33,255 nucleotides of DNA from Deltaproteobacteria bacterium tcs-42 (GCA_002049545.1 LLYT01000023.1:1-33255); one strand, 5' to 3'; positions 1-8,367 are shown, counted from the stretch's first letter. Notes: a model not told the origin generated them from the sequence alone. Translations and numbers: made by a program.

Positions 1-88
1 CCTCCTTTTGGAGCTATGTTCCCATATGACTGTGTCAAACTATGTCACATCCACCTTTTTTTGGTGGATAGAACCGAAATTAATATTC
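1..88 (-). mobile_element. Probable insertion-sequence end interrupting gspK
   Basis: Read on the minus strand, the gspK reading frame loses its family character after the residues MNIN (about position 89) and runs into a stop at 40. The following bases contain GACATAGTTTGACACA, which resembles the GACATCGTTTACA motif at the other window edge (33148-33160). They end in AAAAGGAGG at the window edge, a good ribosome binding site for a minus-strand gene lying just outside. All three frames soon meet stops, so a single base error does not restore GspK. The simplest reading is a mobile element, possibly IS481-like, inserted in the same direction as gspK. The transposase itself is outside the window, so the family assignment is inference. 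Confidence 0.4.
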
Positions 89-396
89 ATACGACCCGTC
101 AGATCAACTATGGTGATACTGACATCACCATCTCCAGCCGGAATGTTGGCCAACGGATTGCCCCAGAATTCTATGGGGTGGTCATAATCATTCTTATCTT
201 CCTGCAAAATTGTTCGTGCTGCTTCAATTCCGCCCCGAGCCAGATAGTAGCCCTTGGTGCGATCACGAAAAGTTTCAGTCGCCCTGAGATCAATCAGAGT
301 GGAAAAAGAAAATTCAATCACCAGGCCACTAAGCAAGGCAACAACAACCAGAACCAGAAGTAGAGCCATGCCGCTTTGATTACGCAAGCGGTTCAT
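40..396 (-). pseudogene. gspK: Type II secretion minor pseudopilin GspK, 5' fragment (truncated)
   Basis: Encodes the N-terminal part of GspK, the large minor pseudopilin that caps the type II secretion pseudopilus with GspI and GspJ. The first residues give a prepilin leader, MNRLRNQSG, followed by MALLLVL and a hydrophobic helix to about residue 28. The region to about residue 102 (DLTGRMNIN) fits the family, and then unrelated residues lead to a stop at codon 119. A normal GspK is near 300 residues, so roughly two thirds is missing. Its ATG overlaps the gspJ stop as ATGA, which indicates translational coupling. Loss of GspK would be expected to impair pseudopilus tip assembly unless another copy exists. 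I rate the identity as strong and the truncation as real in this sequence; its cause (insertion element) is inferred. Confidence 0.8.
49..69. repeat. Short perfect inverted repeat with T7 loop
   Basis: ATCCACC and GGTGGAT form a 7-bp stem around seven T residues. It lies in the last codons of the broken gspK frame, inside the presumed insertion-element end. It has no U-run after the stem, so it is not a typical terminator. Confidence 0.55.
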
Positions 397-989
397 CCGC
401 GCCCCCCGGATAAAACAAAACTGCTGCGAAATGGGATCAAGCGATTATCATTCTCCAGTTCCAGAGTAATCTCAACCAACTCCGGAGGATTTTTCCCGGA
501 CCAACCCTCCTGCCAGCGCCCACGGTAAAAATAACGAACCTGAAACGTTTTCAGATCCTCTATGAAATGAAGTGGTTCAGATGCCGCCAGATCGGCCAAT
601 AAAACCTTTTCACTGCGTGACAGAACGACAGCCTCCTCCATCTGCTGCACTTCATATCGAACCCGGGAAATTCCCCCGTGCCGCTGCAACAACGGCGAAA
701 CCAGCTCGGTATTAAACTCAAGAAAAATTTCACCAGAACGCGTTTTACCAGAGCTGAAAACGGCCTCATTCCCAACAGGAGAAAATCTCAGACTACTCAG
801 TTCACCACCAATCCGATCAAAAAAAATCCGGGTCTGATGATATAAGGCCCCCTCTACCCCAAGACGCTTTCGAGTCGTACTGACTGAGCTGAAAATCCCA
901 TACACACTGGTCAGAACCAGAGAACCGATAAGAATCGCCAGCAACACTTCGATAAGGGTAAACCCGCGTGGACTTAGCCTTTTACTCAT
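393..989 (-). CDS. gspJ: Type II secretion minor pseudopilin GspJ
   Basis: Minor pseudopilin of the type II secretion system, expected in the inner membrane and pseudopilus tip. The chosen ATG at 989 gives a short leader, MSKRLSPRG, followed by FTLIEV, the prepilin peptidase cleavage context with Glu at +5, and then a hydrophobic helix to about residue 30. A longer frame starting at 1046 would add 19 residues ahead of the leader and is less likely. At 198 residues it matches the usual GspJ length. The start lies inside the end of gspI (8-base overlap) and its stop overlaps the gspK start, as expected in a coupled operon. Assignment to GspJ rests on gene order, length and the leader, since minor pseudopilins diverge beyond the helix. 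Confidence 0.9.
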   Translation of the reverse strand: MSKRLSPRGFTLIEVLLAILIGSLVLTSVYGIFSSVSTTRKRLGVEGALYHQTRIFFDRIGGELSSLRFSPVGNEAVFSSGKTRSGEIFLEFNTELVSPLLQRHGGISRVRYEVQQMEEAVVLSRSEKVLLADLAASEPLHFIEDLKTFQVRYFYRGRWQEGWSGKNPPELVEITLELENDNRLIPFRSSFVLSGGRG

Positions 990-1377
990 CCCGCCTCCCC
1001 ACCGGCAGGAAAGAGACCAACTGGACCTGTTCATCTTTTTCCGCATCCCCCCAAAGGACGATGACGGTGACCTGTTTCACTTGACTGATCAAGGTATCCT
1101 GATAACTGATTTGCCAGCGAAAGTCGGTAAATGGTTCGGTAAAGTTATCTTCCTGTGCTTCCCGGTTTGAACGTGATTCTTCAACGTTCAATTCCAGTTC
1201 ACTCATCAATTGTTGCGCCAGCAAAGTCGCTCTGGTCAGCTGTTGAATCTTATCCTGAACCAGAATAGTACGATTTGACAGCCCCAGAAGAGCGACCAGG
1301 GCAACAGCAACAATTGCCAGAGCAATCATCACTTCCAATAGAGAAAATCCCTTATTGCATTGTCGCAGACTCAGCAT
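982..1377 (-). CDS. gspI: Type II secretion minor pseudopilin GspI
   Basis: Small minor pseudopilin, 131 residues, thought to nucleate the GspI-J-K tip complex of the pseudopilus. The leader MLSLRQCNKG precedes FSLLEVM, followed by a hydrophobic helix (ALAIVAVALVALLGL). The ATG at 1377 is preferred over an adjacent in-frame TTG at 1380. The gene starts inside the 3' end of gspH (26-base overlap) and its stop overlaps the gspJ start. The size, the Glu at +5 after the cleavage site and the position between H and J support the call. Confidence 0.9.
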   Translation of the reverse strand: MLSLRQCNKGFSLLEVMIALAIVAVALVALLGLSNRTILVQDKIQQLTRATLLAQQLMSELELNVEESRSNREAQEDNFTEPFTDFRWQISYQDTLISQVKQVTVIVLWGDAEKDEQVQLVSFLPVGRRDE

Positions 1378-1870
1378 CAATAGTGACCGCTCCAGTCAAT
1401 GGTGAAAACGCAAGCTGCACTTCATCTCCGTTTTCGTGACGGACAAGAAGGTGAGTTTGCTCCATCCAGCCCAGAGGAAACACCCGGACAGAGACCTGGC
1501 CGGTACGAAAAGTCCCCTTTCCTTTAACATCGATCTGTTCAATCTGCAGAGGTGCCAGCATCACTTCCCGCCCAAATGGCTCTTTTTCAACCGCCCCTGA
1601 ACTGGCTCGCAGGCGAAAGGCCAATAAGCTGTTGCGATCAAGATCGAACGTCAGTAAATGTTCATCCCGGGTCAAAGTTGCCTCATTATACAATTGTTTG
1701 ACGGTTCCGGCGACCCGACGTAATTTCAACCGTTCATCACCATCACCGCGATTAGCCAGTAATGGCATACTGATAAAGCTGACCAGAGACAGAATAACAA
1801 TAACAACCATCAGCTCGATCAGGGTAAATCCTGAACGATTAATCGAGATTCCAGTTGGCGACATCGGCAT
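1352..1870 (-). CDS. gspH: Type II secretion minor pseudopilin GspH
   Basis: Minor pseudopilin GspH (172 residues), a component of the pseudopilus shaft or tip. The ATG at 1870 follows a GAGG motif at about six bases and yields the leader MPMSPTGISINRSG followed by FTLIELMVVIVIL, the prepilin cleavage signature. A longer frame reaching 1930 would place about 34 residues before the cleavage site and is rejected. The C-terminal part is mostly beta-strand-like sequence typical of GspH/FimT proteins. The start overlaps the end of gspG by 32 bases and the stop lies inside gspI. Function is by family and position. Confidence 0.9.
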   Translation of the reverse strand: MPMSPTGISINRSGFTLIELMVVIVILSLVSFISMPLLANRGDGDERLKLRRVAGTVKQLYNEATLTRDEHLLTFDLDRNSLLAFRLRASSGAVEKEPFGREVMLAPLQIEQIDVKGKGTFRTGQVSVRVFPLGWMEQTHLLVRHENGDEVQLAFSPLTGAVTIDAESATMQ

Positions 1871-2276
1871 TTTCACCCTCACCCCCGGTTTCACCATCGG
1901 GGCCGTAGGAAAAGAGATCAAGTTCGCCACGCACTCCAGGGTAAAGATAAATATATGGCTGCCCCCAGGGATCGAGAGGGATTTTCCTGATATACCCCCC
2001 CTCTTTGTAGCGGTTGGGGATCCGTCCGACGGTCGGCTTTGTGATCAATGCCTGTAAACCCTGCTCGGTCGAAGGGTAAAATCCATTCTCCAGCTTAAAG
2101 ATCCCCAGCGCCTCTTCAAAACTGCGAATCTGGGTTGCCGCCGCAGTTCGCCGGGCTTTTTCCGGTTCATCCAGCAAACGAGGCACAACAATTGCGGCCA
2201 GGATCCCAAGAATAACCACAACAACCATAATTTCTATCAGTGTGAAACCACGCTGACTCCGCTTACCTGAATCCAT
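1839..2276 (-). CDS. gspG: Type II secretion major pseudopilin GspG
   Basis: Major pseudopilin that polymerises into the type II secretion pseudopilus. At 145 residues it has the leader MDSGKRSQRG, then FTLIEIMVVVVILGILAAIV, the conserved Pro-Arg after the helix, and the GspG-typical segments ENGFYPSTEQGLQALI, PLDPWGQPY and a C-terminal SYGPDGETGGEGENADVANW calcium-site region. The ATG is preceded by GAGGAG at seven bases. It lies 40 bp downstream of gspF and overlaps gspH. This is one of the most secure calls of the operon. Confidence 0.97.
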   Translation of the reverse strand: MDSGKRSQRGFTLIEIMVVVVILGILAAIVVPRLLDEPEKARRTAAATQIRSFEEALGIFKLENGFYPSTEQGLQALITKPTVGRIPNRYKEGGYIRKIPLDPWGQPYIYLYPGVRGELDLFSYGPDGETGGEGENADVANWNLD

Positions 2277-2316
2277 TGATCACTCCTCGAATCATAACTC
2301 TCCTGCAAACCAGCCC

Positions 2317-3525
2317 TTATCCCATCCCCTGACTAGCCTGAAAGATCGGCAACAGAATGGCAAGGACAATGAAACCAACAACCGTCCCCATCACCAGAAT
2401 CATCAACGGCTCCAGCAAAGCCATCAGGCCGTTCAATCGTGTTTGGACCTGGTGTTCGTATATTTCTGCGACCTTGTATAACATCCCCTCAAGTTCACCG
2501 CTTCGCTCACCTACGGCCGCCATCTGTGACAACATGGCCGGGAACACCCCCGCATCCTGGAGAGGCTCTGACAGCCCGGCACCTTCTGTCACTTTTTCTC
2601 GGACCCCCTCAAGAGCCCGCTGCAGATAGTTATTCCCCAGCAGGTTCTGGACTATTTCCAAGGTCGTCAATAAAGGGACTCCACTATGCAACAGTGTCGC
2701 CGTTGTCCTGGCAAAACGGGCAGTTGCATTCTGCAACGCAAGTGACCCGAACAGCGGCAAGCGGTACTTCTTCTGATCAAACCAGAATCGTCCCCTCGCG
2801 GTTAACGAAAAACGTTGCGCCGCCCAGAGAGAACCAATACAAATAATCGATAACAACCACCAATAGGTTGCCAGAAAGTGACTCAAAGACATCAGCAATA
2901 AAGTTGGTAACGGCAGAGCCTGCTCCAGGTCTTCGAGCATCCGGGTAATTTTCGGCACGACAAAAGTCATCAAAAACAACAGGACTCCGCTGCCGACCAA
3001 AAACATCAACAGTGGATAGGTTAATGCAGCTTTGAGCTGAGAATTAAAGCGAGCCTGTTCATCCGTAAAATCAGCAAGCTGCAACAGTACTTTATCAAGA
3101 GTCCCGCTCGCCTCACCAACCTGAACCATATTGGTATAAAGCGGTGGAAAAATTTTCGGATGGGCCTGAAGAGCAAGATAAAGAGCACTTCCTTGTAAAA
3201 CATCATCCCGTACCCGAGTCAGGACAGAGCCAAGGGAACCCTGTGTCTGCTGCTCTGCCACCATCATCAGGGCCTCGTCAAGGGGCATTCCCGCCGTCAG
3301 CATTGTCGCCAATTGACGTGTCGCAATACCCAGCTGGACAGCACTCACCCGCCGAAACAACGTCCGCTGGGCTGTTCCTACAGTATTCCTTGCGGTTGCA
3401 AGGGCAGTCGGGAATAAACCCTGGTCACGTAATTTACGGCTGGCAGCCTTCTGACTCAGAGCTTCAATCACGCCACGTTGCTTTCTCCCCTGAGCATCAA
3501 AAGCACTGTACTCATAAAGTGCCAC
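2317..3525 (-). CDS. gspF: Type II secretion inner-membrane platform protein GspF
   Basis: Polytopic inner-membrane protein (402 residues) that links the cytoplasmic ATPase GspE to pseudopilus assembly. It has two repeated GspF domains, each a helical cytoplasmic bundle (about residues 60-170 and 265-370), and hydrophobic segments near 168-190, 215-240 and 370-395. Family signatures visible include YEYSAFDAQGRKQRG at the start, MLTAGMPLDEAL and VGEASGTLDKVL in the first half, and SGVPLLTTLEI and VGERSGELEGML in the second. The start is GTG, with AGGAGG about eight bases upstream inside the end of gspE; the gap to gspE is three bases. Confidence 0.97.
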   Translation of the reverse strand: MALYEYSAFDAQGRKQRGVIEALSQKAASRKLRDQGLFPTALATARNTVGTAQRTLFRRVSAVQLGIATRQLATMLTAGMPLDEALMMVAEQQTQGSLGSVLTRVRDDVLQGSALYLALQAHPKIFPPLYTNMVQVGEASGTLDKVLLQLADFTDEQARFNSQLKAALTYPLLMFLVGSGVLLFLMTFVVPKITRMLEDLEQALPLPTLLLMSLSHFLATYWWLLSIICIGSLWAAQRFSLTARGRFWFDQKKYRLPLFGSLALQNATARFARTTATLLHSGVPLLTTLEIVQNLLGNNYLQRALEGVREKVTEGAGLSEPLQDAGVFPAMLSQMAAVGERSGELEGMLYKVAEIYEHQVQTRLNGLMALLEPLMILVMGTVVGFIVLAILLPIFQASQGMG

Positions 3526-3528
3526 CGT

Positions 3529-5223
3529 TTAGACCTCCTCCTGCGTGACCCGCAGGATCTCTTCGACTGTCGTCTCCCCGGCCAGAACCTTGGCCAATCC
3601 AGCTTGCCGCAGAGAGCGCATCCCCATTTTCAATGCTTGCTGGCGAATTGTTGCCGCATCAGCATTGCTGGTCACCAGATGGCGAATCGGATCCGTCACC
3701 TCCAGTAGTTCATACAACCCAGTTCGCCCCAGATACCCAACATCCATACAATGACTGCAACCACGGCCACGATAAAAAGTTGCCTGCGTCGGCACTTCGG
3801 TTCCATCAAACAGCTCAGCCAGTAATTGCTTCTCGGGCTGATAACTGGCCCGGCAATAGGGACAGACGGTTCGGACCAACCGTTGCGCCAGGACTCCAAC
3901 CAAGGCTGAAGCAGCCAGAAATGGCTCAACTCCCATCTCCACCAGACGCGCCAGCGCCCCGGCCGAGTCATTGGTATGCAGAGTGGAGAACACCAGGTGA
4001 CCGGTCAATGCCGCTTGAACAGCAATTTTTGCCGTTTCACTATCGCGGATTTCACCCACCATAATCACATCTGGATCCTGACGTAAAATTGAACGTAACC
4101 CCTGGGCAAAACCCAGATCTACTTTTGAATTCACCTGAATTTGCCCAACCCCGGGAAGCTGGTACTCGATTGGATCTTCAACAGTAATAATATTTTGTTG
4201 CTGTGAATTGATATCCAGCAGTGCCGAATACAGGGTCGTGGTTTTCCCCGCCCCGGTCGGGCCGGTGACCAGAAAAATGCCATGACTCTTCTGAATCATT
4301 TTTTTGATCTGCGGGAGCATGGCAGTGTCGATACCGATATCTTCCAATCCCAACATTCCCGAACTTTTATCCAGCAAACGCAGCACAACCCGCTCACCAA
4401 AGGCAGTTGGCAGCGTCGACATCCGGATGTCTGCTTGTTTTCCAGCAATACGGATCGAGAAACGTCCGTCCTGAGGAAGACGTTTTTCAGCGATATCGAG
4501 ATTTGCCATAATTTTCAGTCGGGAGATAATATTTGACAGAGCACGATAAGGGGGGCGTTGCACTTCGTAGAGCAGACCGTCAACCCGGTAGCGAACGATC
4601 ATTTCTGTTTCAAATGGCTCGATATGGATATCACTGGCACGCTGGCGGTACGCCTGGGTCAGCAAATTATTGACAAAGCGGATAATCGGCGCCTCGTCAC
4701 TGGTATCAAGGAGATCTTCTAGCGGAACAGCCTCACTCTCTTCCTGGCCAATGTCACCAACGGAGTTGTCACCACCACCCGAGAGAGCTTCATAGCCCTG
4801 GTTGATCGCTGCAATTAATTTATCCGGTTCCGCCAGACAGGGGATAATCCGACAACCGGTCAAAACGGAAAGATCGTTTAATATCTGATTATTGCCGGGA
4901 TCAACAACTGCCAGCCGGATTGTTTGTCCATCAATTTCTAATGGAACCGCAAGGTTCTCTTTGGCATAACTGATGGGGACTGTGGTCAGCAGATGCAGAG
5001 CACTTGTTTTAACCTTAGGCTCTGCGACATATTCCATCCCACTCTGGGTTGCCAGAGCTTCTGTCAGAACAATTTCTGAAGCTTCACCCTTCTCCCGAAG
5101 GATTTCCCCCAACCGTTGTTGAGTTGATTCTTGCTCTCGCAGTGCTTGACGGACGACACCCTCCGGAACCCCCTTATCCCGTATCAGAATATCTCCAAGT
5201 TGACGCCACTTCAACGGTCGCAT
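3529..5223 (-). CDS. gspE: Type II secretion ATPase GspE
   Basis: Cytoplasmic traffic ATPase that powers pseudopilus assembly. The 564-residue protein has an N-terminal GspE/MshEN-type domain (about 1-150), an N2 domain with ASDIHIEP, then Walker A GPTGAGKTTT (near residue 325), the Asp box TVEDPIEYQ, Walker B within DPDVIMVGEIRD, and a His box GHLVFSTLHTNDS. A zinc-binding tetracysteine follows as CPYC (near 454) and CSHC (near 488), characteristic of GspE. All catalytic elements are intact. The ATG at 5223 with GGGGA seven bases upstream is preferred over the preceding TTG that directly follows the gspD stop. Position between gspD and gspF matches canonical gsp operons. Confidence 0.97.
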   Translation of the reverse strand: MRPLKWRQLGDILIRDKGVPEGVVRQALREQESTQQRLGEILREKGEASEIVLTEALATQSGMEYVAEPKVKTSALHLLTTVPISYAKENLAVPLEIDGQTIRLAVVDPGNNQILNDLSVLTGCRIIPCLAEPDKLIAAINQGYEALSGGGDNSVGDIGQEESEAVPLEDLLDTSDEAPIIRFVNNLLTQAYRQRASDIHIEPFETEMIVRYRVDGLLYEVQRPPYRALSNIISRLKIMANLDIAEKRLPQDGRFSIRIAGKQADIRMSTLPTAFGERVVLRLLDKSSGMLGLEDIGIDTAMLPQIKKMIQKSHGIFLVTGPTGAGKTTTLYSALLDINSQQQNIITVEDPIEYQLPGVGQIQVNSKVDLGFAQGLRSILRQDPDVIMVGEIRDSETAKIAVQAALTGHLVFSTLHTNDSAGALARLVEMGVEPFLAASALVGVLAQRLVRTVCPYCRASYQPEKQLLAELFDGTEVPTQATFYRGRGCSHCMDVGYLGRTGLYELLEVTDPIRHLVTSNADAATIRQQALKMGMRSLRQAGLAKVLAGETTVEEILRVTQEEV

Positions 5224-5226
5224 CAA

Positions 5227-7230
5227 TCAGTCCCCTACTGTCGTTTCAGATTTTAATCTATCCCCCTCCGGGTCTTCCAAGCCAAAGAACTTATCGGAAC
5301 CACCTTCTTCCTGGAACGTCTCCAGACTGGCCCGATTCTTCTGAGTAATTTGTTGCAGATCCTCACTATTGCGAATCACCCGCGGGGTGATAAAAATGAG
5401 CAGGCTGGTTTTGTTCTCAATATCTTTCGTCCGTTTAAACAGGTGTCCAAGAATTGGAACATCCCCCAAAAGGGGAACTTTGGTCACAGACTTGGATTTA
5501 TCGGTTTGAAACAAACCTCCAAGGACAACGGTCTCACCGTCACTGGCCACGATTGAATTGCGCAGCAGGGTCTTTTTAAAAGTTGGCCCAACCTCATCAA
5601 CAGTCCCGACAGATTCGGCTATATCACTGATTTCCTGGAAAATTTTCAACCGGACCAGGTTCCCTTCGGTGATCTGCGGGGTAAATCGTAACGTGAGAGC
5701 GGCATCCTGACGCTCAACCGAGTTGATCGGGTTACCCGCATTATCGGTCGACTTTGAAGTAATGATGGGAACATTTTTACCGACAACAATCTCGGCTTCC
5801 TCATTATCAGAAGTCAACAAGCGTGGCGCAGAAAGGACATTAACATTTGCATCAACCTCAGAAAGTCCGATTAAAGCTGAGAGAGCCGGAACGGTCACGC
5901 TTTCGCCATTAATTACGGTCGTAATCGGATTGAACATCCCGCCAAGCAGAATGCCGTCAACAGCTTGAGTCAGAACACTTGGAGTCCCATCGCTTATCGT
6001 TTCAAGACCTTTCCCTCCTGTGTTACTGCTCGTAGCGAAGATCAAACTGTCGCTGCCGGTATCAACCGCCCCTTGCAAAGACGTTCCCAGATCCATCAAA
6101 GCATCCATAGACAATTCAAGAATCAAAGCTTCAACAAAAACCTGCTTCCGCTTGATATCAAGCTGTCTGATCAGCGCCTGAACATTCTCATAGTCCTCAG
6201 CGGTGGCATTGACGATGAGTGCGTTGGTCGGCTTATCAGCTGTGATAGCAACATCTCCGAATATCCCGGCAGTGTGGCTATCCTGCTTTGCAGTCTGTCC
6301 CTTTTTCGCTCCGGCAATAATTTTGTTCACAGTTTCGGACAAACCTTCGGCTTCAGCATGCTCCAGATAATAAACATGCACTCCGGCACGACCCAGATCA
6401 GCTTTTTCATCCAACCGAGCAATTAACCCTTGAGCATGGAGGATAAACTTTTCATCGCCGAGCAACATCAGCTTATTGGTGCGTTCATAGGGGAAAACCT
6501 GCCCACGTGTCTTTTTGCGTAGAGAGGTTCCCGGTCTTGCGCCGCGAACCGGAGTTGTCGCTCCCCCTTCCAGAATCTGCATAACCAGCTTGGCAGTTTC
6601 CTCAGCATCAGAGAACCGTAGAGCGACGATCTCCATTTTTTCACCTTCCCAGGATCTATCCAGAGAGGCAAGAATCTGCGATAAACGTTTAATATTAGCC
6701 GCACTATCGGTAATAACGACTGTATTGGTTGGTGCATGGGCAACGACATGGCTGGTCTTAGGCATAAGAGGACGCAGGATAGTATCAACCACTACTGTTG
6801 CATCGAGATTCTTCAGTTCGATAAGACGGGTAATAAATTGCTCACCAAGATTTTTTCCGTTACTGATCGGCAGGTTTTCTTCTTTTGCACGGCGAATCGA
6901 GATAATTTTGTTCACTTCGCCTGATGGGACAATGGTAAATCCCTTCACTCTCAGAACAGTACTGAATAAACGGTAGGCTTCATCCACCGAAACCGGCCGG
7001 GGCGATACAATACTGACCTTACCGCGCACCGATTCGTCGTAGACAAAATTCTTGCCGGTCAATTCGCTGATAGTCCCGATCATATCTATTAACTCGACAT
7101 TTTGAAAATCCAGGGTGACTTCAAGCTCTCCGGCTACGTTTTCACTCTGGGCTGCCAGCGGCTGAGAACCCAGCAAGGTCAGAAGAAAACACAGGGACAG
7201 TAAAACATTTATGCCACGTCGAATCACCAC
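5227..7230 (-). CDS. gspD: Type II secretion outer-membrane secretin GspD
   Basis: Forms the multimeric outer-membrane channel through which folded exoproteins leave. The 667-residue precursor starts with a Sec signal peptide (hydrophobic core LLSLCFLLTLLG, likely cleavage after LAAQ). It continues with an N0 domain (VTLDFQNVELIDMIGTIS), three N1-N3/KH-like repeats carrying NALIVNATAEDYENVQALI-type motifs, and a secretin domain with VPLLGDVPILGHLFK and LLIFITPRVIR near the C-terminus. The start is GTG, with AGGAG six bases upstream. It begins ten bases after gspC and ends against gspE. The protein continues for about 50 residues after the secretin core, possibly a pilotin-binding S domain; no pilotin gene is visible here. 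Confidence 0.96.
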   Translation of the reverse strand: MVIRRGINVLLSLCFLLTLLGSQPLAAQSENVAGELEVTLDFQNVELIDMIGTISELTGKNFVYDESVRGKVSIVSPRPVSVDEAYRLFSTVLRVKGFTIVPSGEVNKIISIRRAKEENLPISNGKNLGEQFITRLIELKNLDATVVVDTILRPLMPKTSHVVAHAPTNTVVITDSAANIKRLSQILASLDRSWEGEKMEIVALRFSDAEETAKLVMQILEGGATTPVRGARPGTSLRKKTRGQVFPYERTNKLMLLGDEKFILHAQGLIARLDEKADLGRAGVHVYYLEHAEAEGLSETVNKIIAGAKKGQTAKQDSHTAGIFGDVAITADKPTNALIVNATAEDYENVQALIRQLDIKRKQVFVEALILELSMDALMDLGTSLQGAVDTGSDSLIFATSSNTGGKGLETISDGTPSVLTQAVDGILLGGMFNPITTVINGESVTVPALSALIGLSEVDANVNVLSAPRLLTSDNEEAEIVVGKNVPIITSKSTDNAGNPINSVERQDAALTLRFTPQITEGNLVRLKIFQEISDIAESVGTVDEVGPTFKKTLLRNSIVASDGETVVLGGLFQTDKSKSVTKVPLLGDVPILGHLFKRTKDIENKTSLLIFITPRVIRNSEDLQQITQKNRASLETFQEEGGSDKFFGLEDPEGDRLKSETTVGD

Positions 7231-7239
7231 AATCAGCTC

Positions 7240-8130
7240 CTATTCAAAACTATATTCAAAAGTTTCCGGTTTGCCGTCGCGCATAAGGCCGAGTGTAATA
7301 TCGTTCGCCTCACGAACTTGCTGGAAAATCTGCAACGCTTTTTCAGGGCTGTCCAGTTCAATCTGATTAATTTCAACAATCAGGTCCCCGACTCGCAGAC
7401 CAATTTGCTCAAGCAAAGACCCTTTATCTATCGCTACCAGCTTAAAACCTACTGTTTTCCCATTATTGATCTCTGGAATCATTCGCGCAGTTTGCAATAG
7501 AGAATTCAGATTAGCGCGAGCGTTGTTCGCAACAGCCTTGGAAACCCGCCAACGCCCTTCATCAATCGCAACGATTCCCTCCTGCGCAGAACCAATAACT
7601 TTCTTGACAAGTTGAGCCCTGGCCCCTTTGCGCTGCTTCAGCGGCAGGTCACGCCGAACACCATGATCTTTGAGTACAACTAATTTACGCCCGATTTCAC
7701 TGACAACCAATCGGGGCGACAGTTCTTCATTTAATTGAAAGATGCCGGCCTTTTTCCCCAATTTAATCAACGCCAAAGAATCTTTCCCGGCAACGACGGT
7801 TCCAATTAATACCAAATCTGCTGTCGCACGAGGGGCTTCATCGGCAGTGACAGGAATAGCCGTCGAGTAAAGGTTCACTCTCTCGGCGGCCGTACCGACG
7901 GCGGCAGAATTAAACAGATTTCGACTCAGAATAATCTGAAAATCTTCTTCGTCCAGTTGACGTACGGCTGTTTGACCAGATCCGGGACGGCCAAACGAGA
8001 TGACTTCTCCCCCGATTGACAGATCGATCAGGCGCCCCGCCAATACCCCGGATATTATTCCGCCGACAATGGACAAAATCAGCAGCAGATAATTCAATAA
8101 TCTTTGCAAGTCAATTTGCACAGCAACCAC
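7240..8130 (-). CDS. gspC: Type II secretion inner-membrane coupling protein GspC
   Basis: GspC links the inner-membrane platform to the secretin and helps select substrates. The 296-residue protein has a short cytoplasmic start, one transmembrane helix (about residues 11-32), a periplasmic homology region (about 60-160, starting FQIILSRNLFNSA, with ADLVLIGTVVAGKDSLALI), and a C-terminal PDZ domain (about 205-296) with GSLLEQIGLRVGDLIVEIN. The start is GTG and no strong ribosome binding site is visible, so the exact N-terminus is less certain than the rest. It is the first gene of the operon. No gspL, M or N genes occur in the window; they may lie beyond gspK. Confidence 0.93.
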   Translation of the reverse strand: MVAVQIDLQRLLNYLLLILSIVGGIISGVLAGRLIDLSIGGEVISFGRPGSGQTAVRQLDEEDFQIILSRNLFNSAAVGTAAERVNLYSTAIPVTADEAPRATADLVLIGTVVAGKDSLALIKLGKKAGIFQLNEELSPRLVVSEIGRKLVVLKDHGVRRDLPLKQRKGARAQLVKKVIGSAQEGIVAIDEGRWRVSKAVANNARANLNSLLQTARMIPEINNGKTVGFKLVAIDKGSLLEQIGLRVGDLIVEINQIELDSPEKALQIFQQVREANDITLGLMRDGKPETFEYSFE

Positions 8131-8202
8131 GCCAATAACCGATTCAGATTCCAGTGAAATTCATCAAGATACTCTTATCAATCTATTTAAGTTGGACCTT
8201 TA

Positions 8203-8208
8203 ATTATA
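8203..8208 (-). promoter_or_regulatory. Candidate -10 box for the gsp operon
   Basis: On the minus strand the sequence is TATAAT, 73 bases before the gspC start. The -35 region at normal spacing is poor, so this is a tentative housekeeping-sigma promoter. Confidence 0.35.
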
Positions 8209-8270
8209 CACAATTTGGCGGAAATTATTACATTTTTTTTATCTTGCCAGAAAAAACGCTCATGTCTGGT

Positions 8271-8299
8271 TTGAATCTGTAACCATTTCCGCCTATAAT
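8271..8299 (+). promoter_or_regulatory. Promoter for the quinone oxidoreductase gene
   Basis: TTGAAT at 8271-8276 and TATAAT at 8294-8299 are separated by 17 bases, a near-consensus housekeeping promoter. Transcription would start near 8306, leaving an untranslated leader of about 120 bases. The -10 box sits exactly between CCGCC (8289-8293) and GGCGG (8300-8304), so the -10 is the loop of an inverted repeat. Confidence 0.7.
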
Positions 8300-8367
8300 G
8301 GCGGCGTAAAAAGCCTGACCTACGGCGTTACGGTCGTTTTTCAGGACAAAATTTTTGCTTAGCCATC
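8298..8367. repeat. Intergenic hairpin element, short form
   Basis: An approximately 70-bp imperfect inverted repeat with ends ATGGC and GCCAT, inner arms CCTGA/TCAGG and GACC/GGTC. Its right end, read on the minus strand, shares the 16-mer GATGGCTAAGCAAAAA (8352-8367) with the left end of the larger element at 21999-22126. It occupies the start of the presumed leader of the oxidoreductase mRNA. Confidence 0.6.

Noticed and set aside
49-69. Stem-loop with T7 considered as a terminator of gspK
   Set aside because: The T-run is the loop and not a tail after the stem, so it cannot act as an intrinsic terminator.
16-363. Plus-strand open frame at the left edge
   Set aside because: It is the antisense of gspK; the minus frame has the prepilin leader and operon context.
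2439-2846. Long plus-strand open frames across gspF and gspE (also 3633-4064)
   Set aside because: They are antisense shadows of strongly conserved secretion genes, without ribosome binding sites or family motifs.
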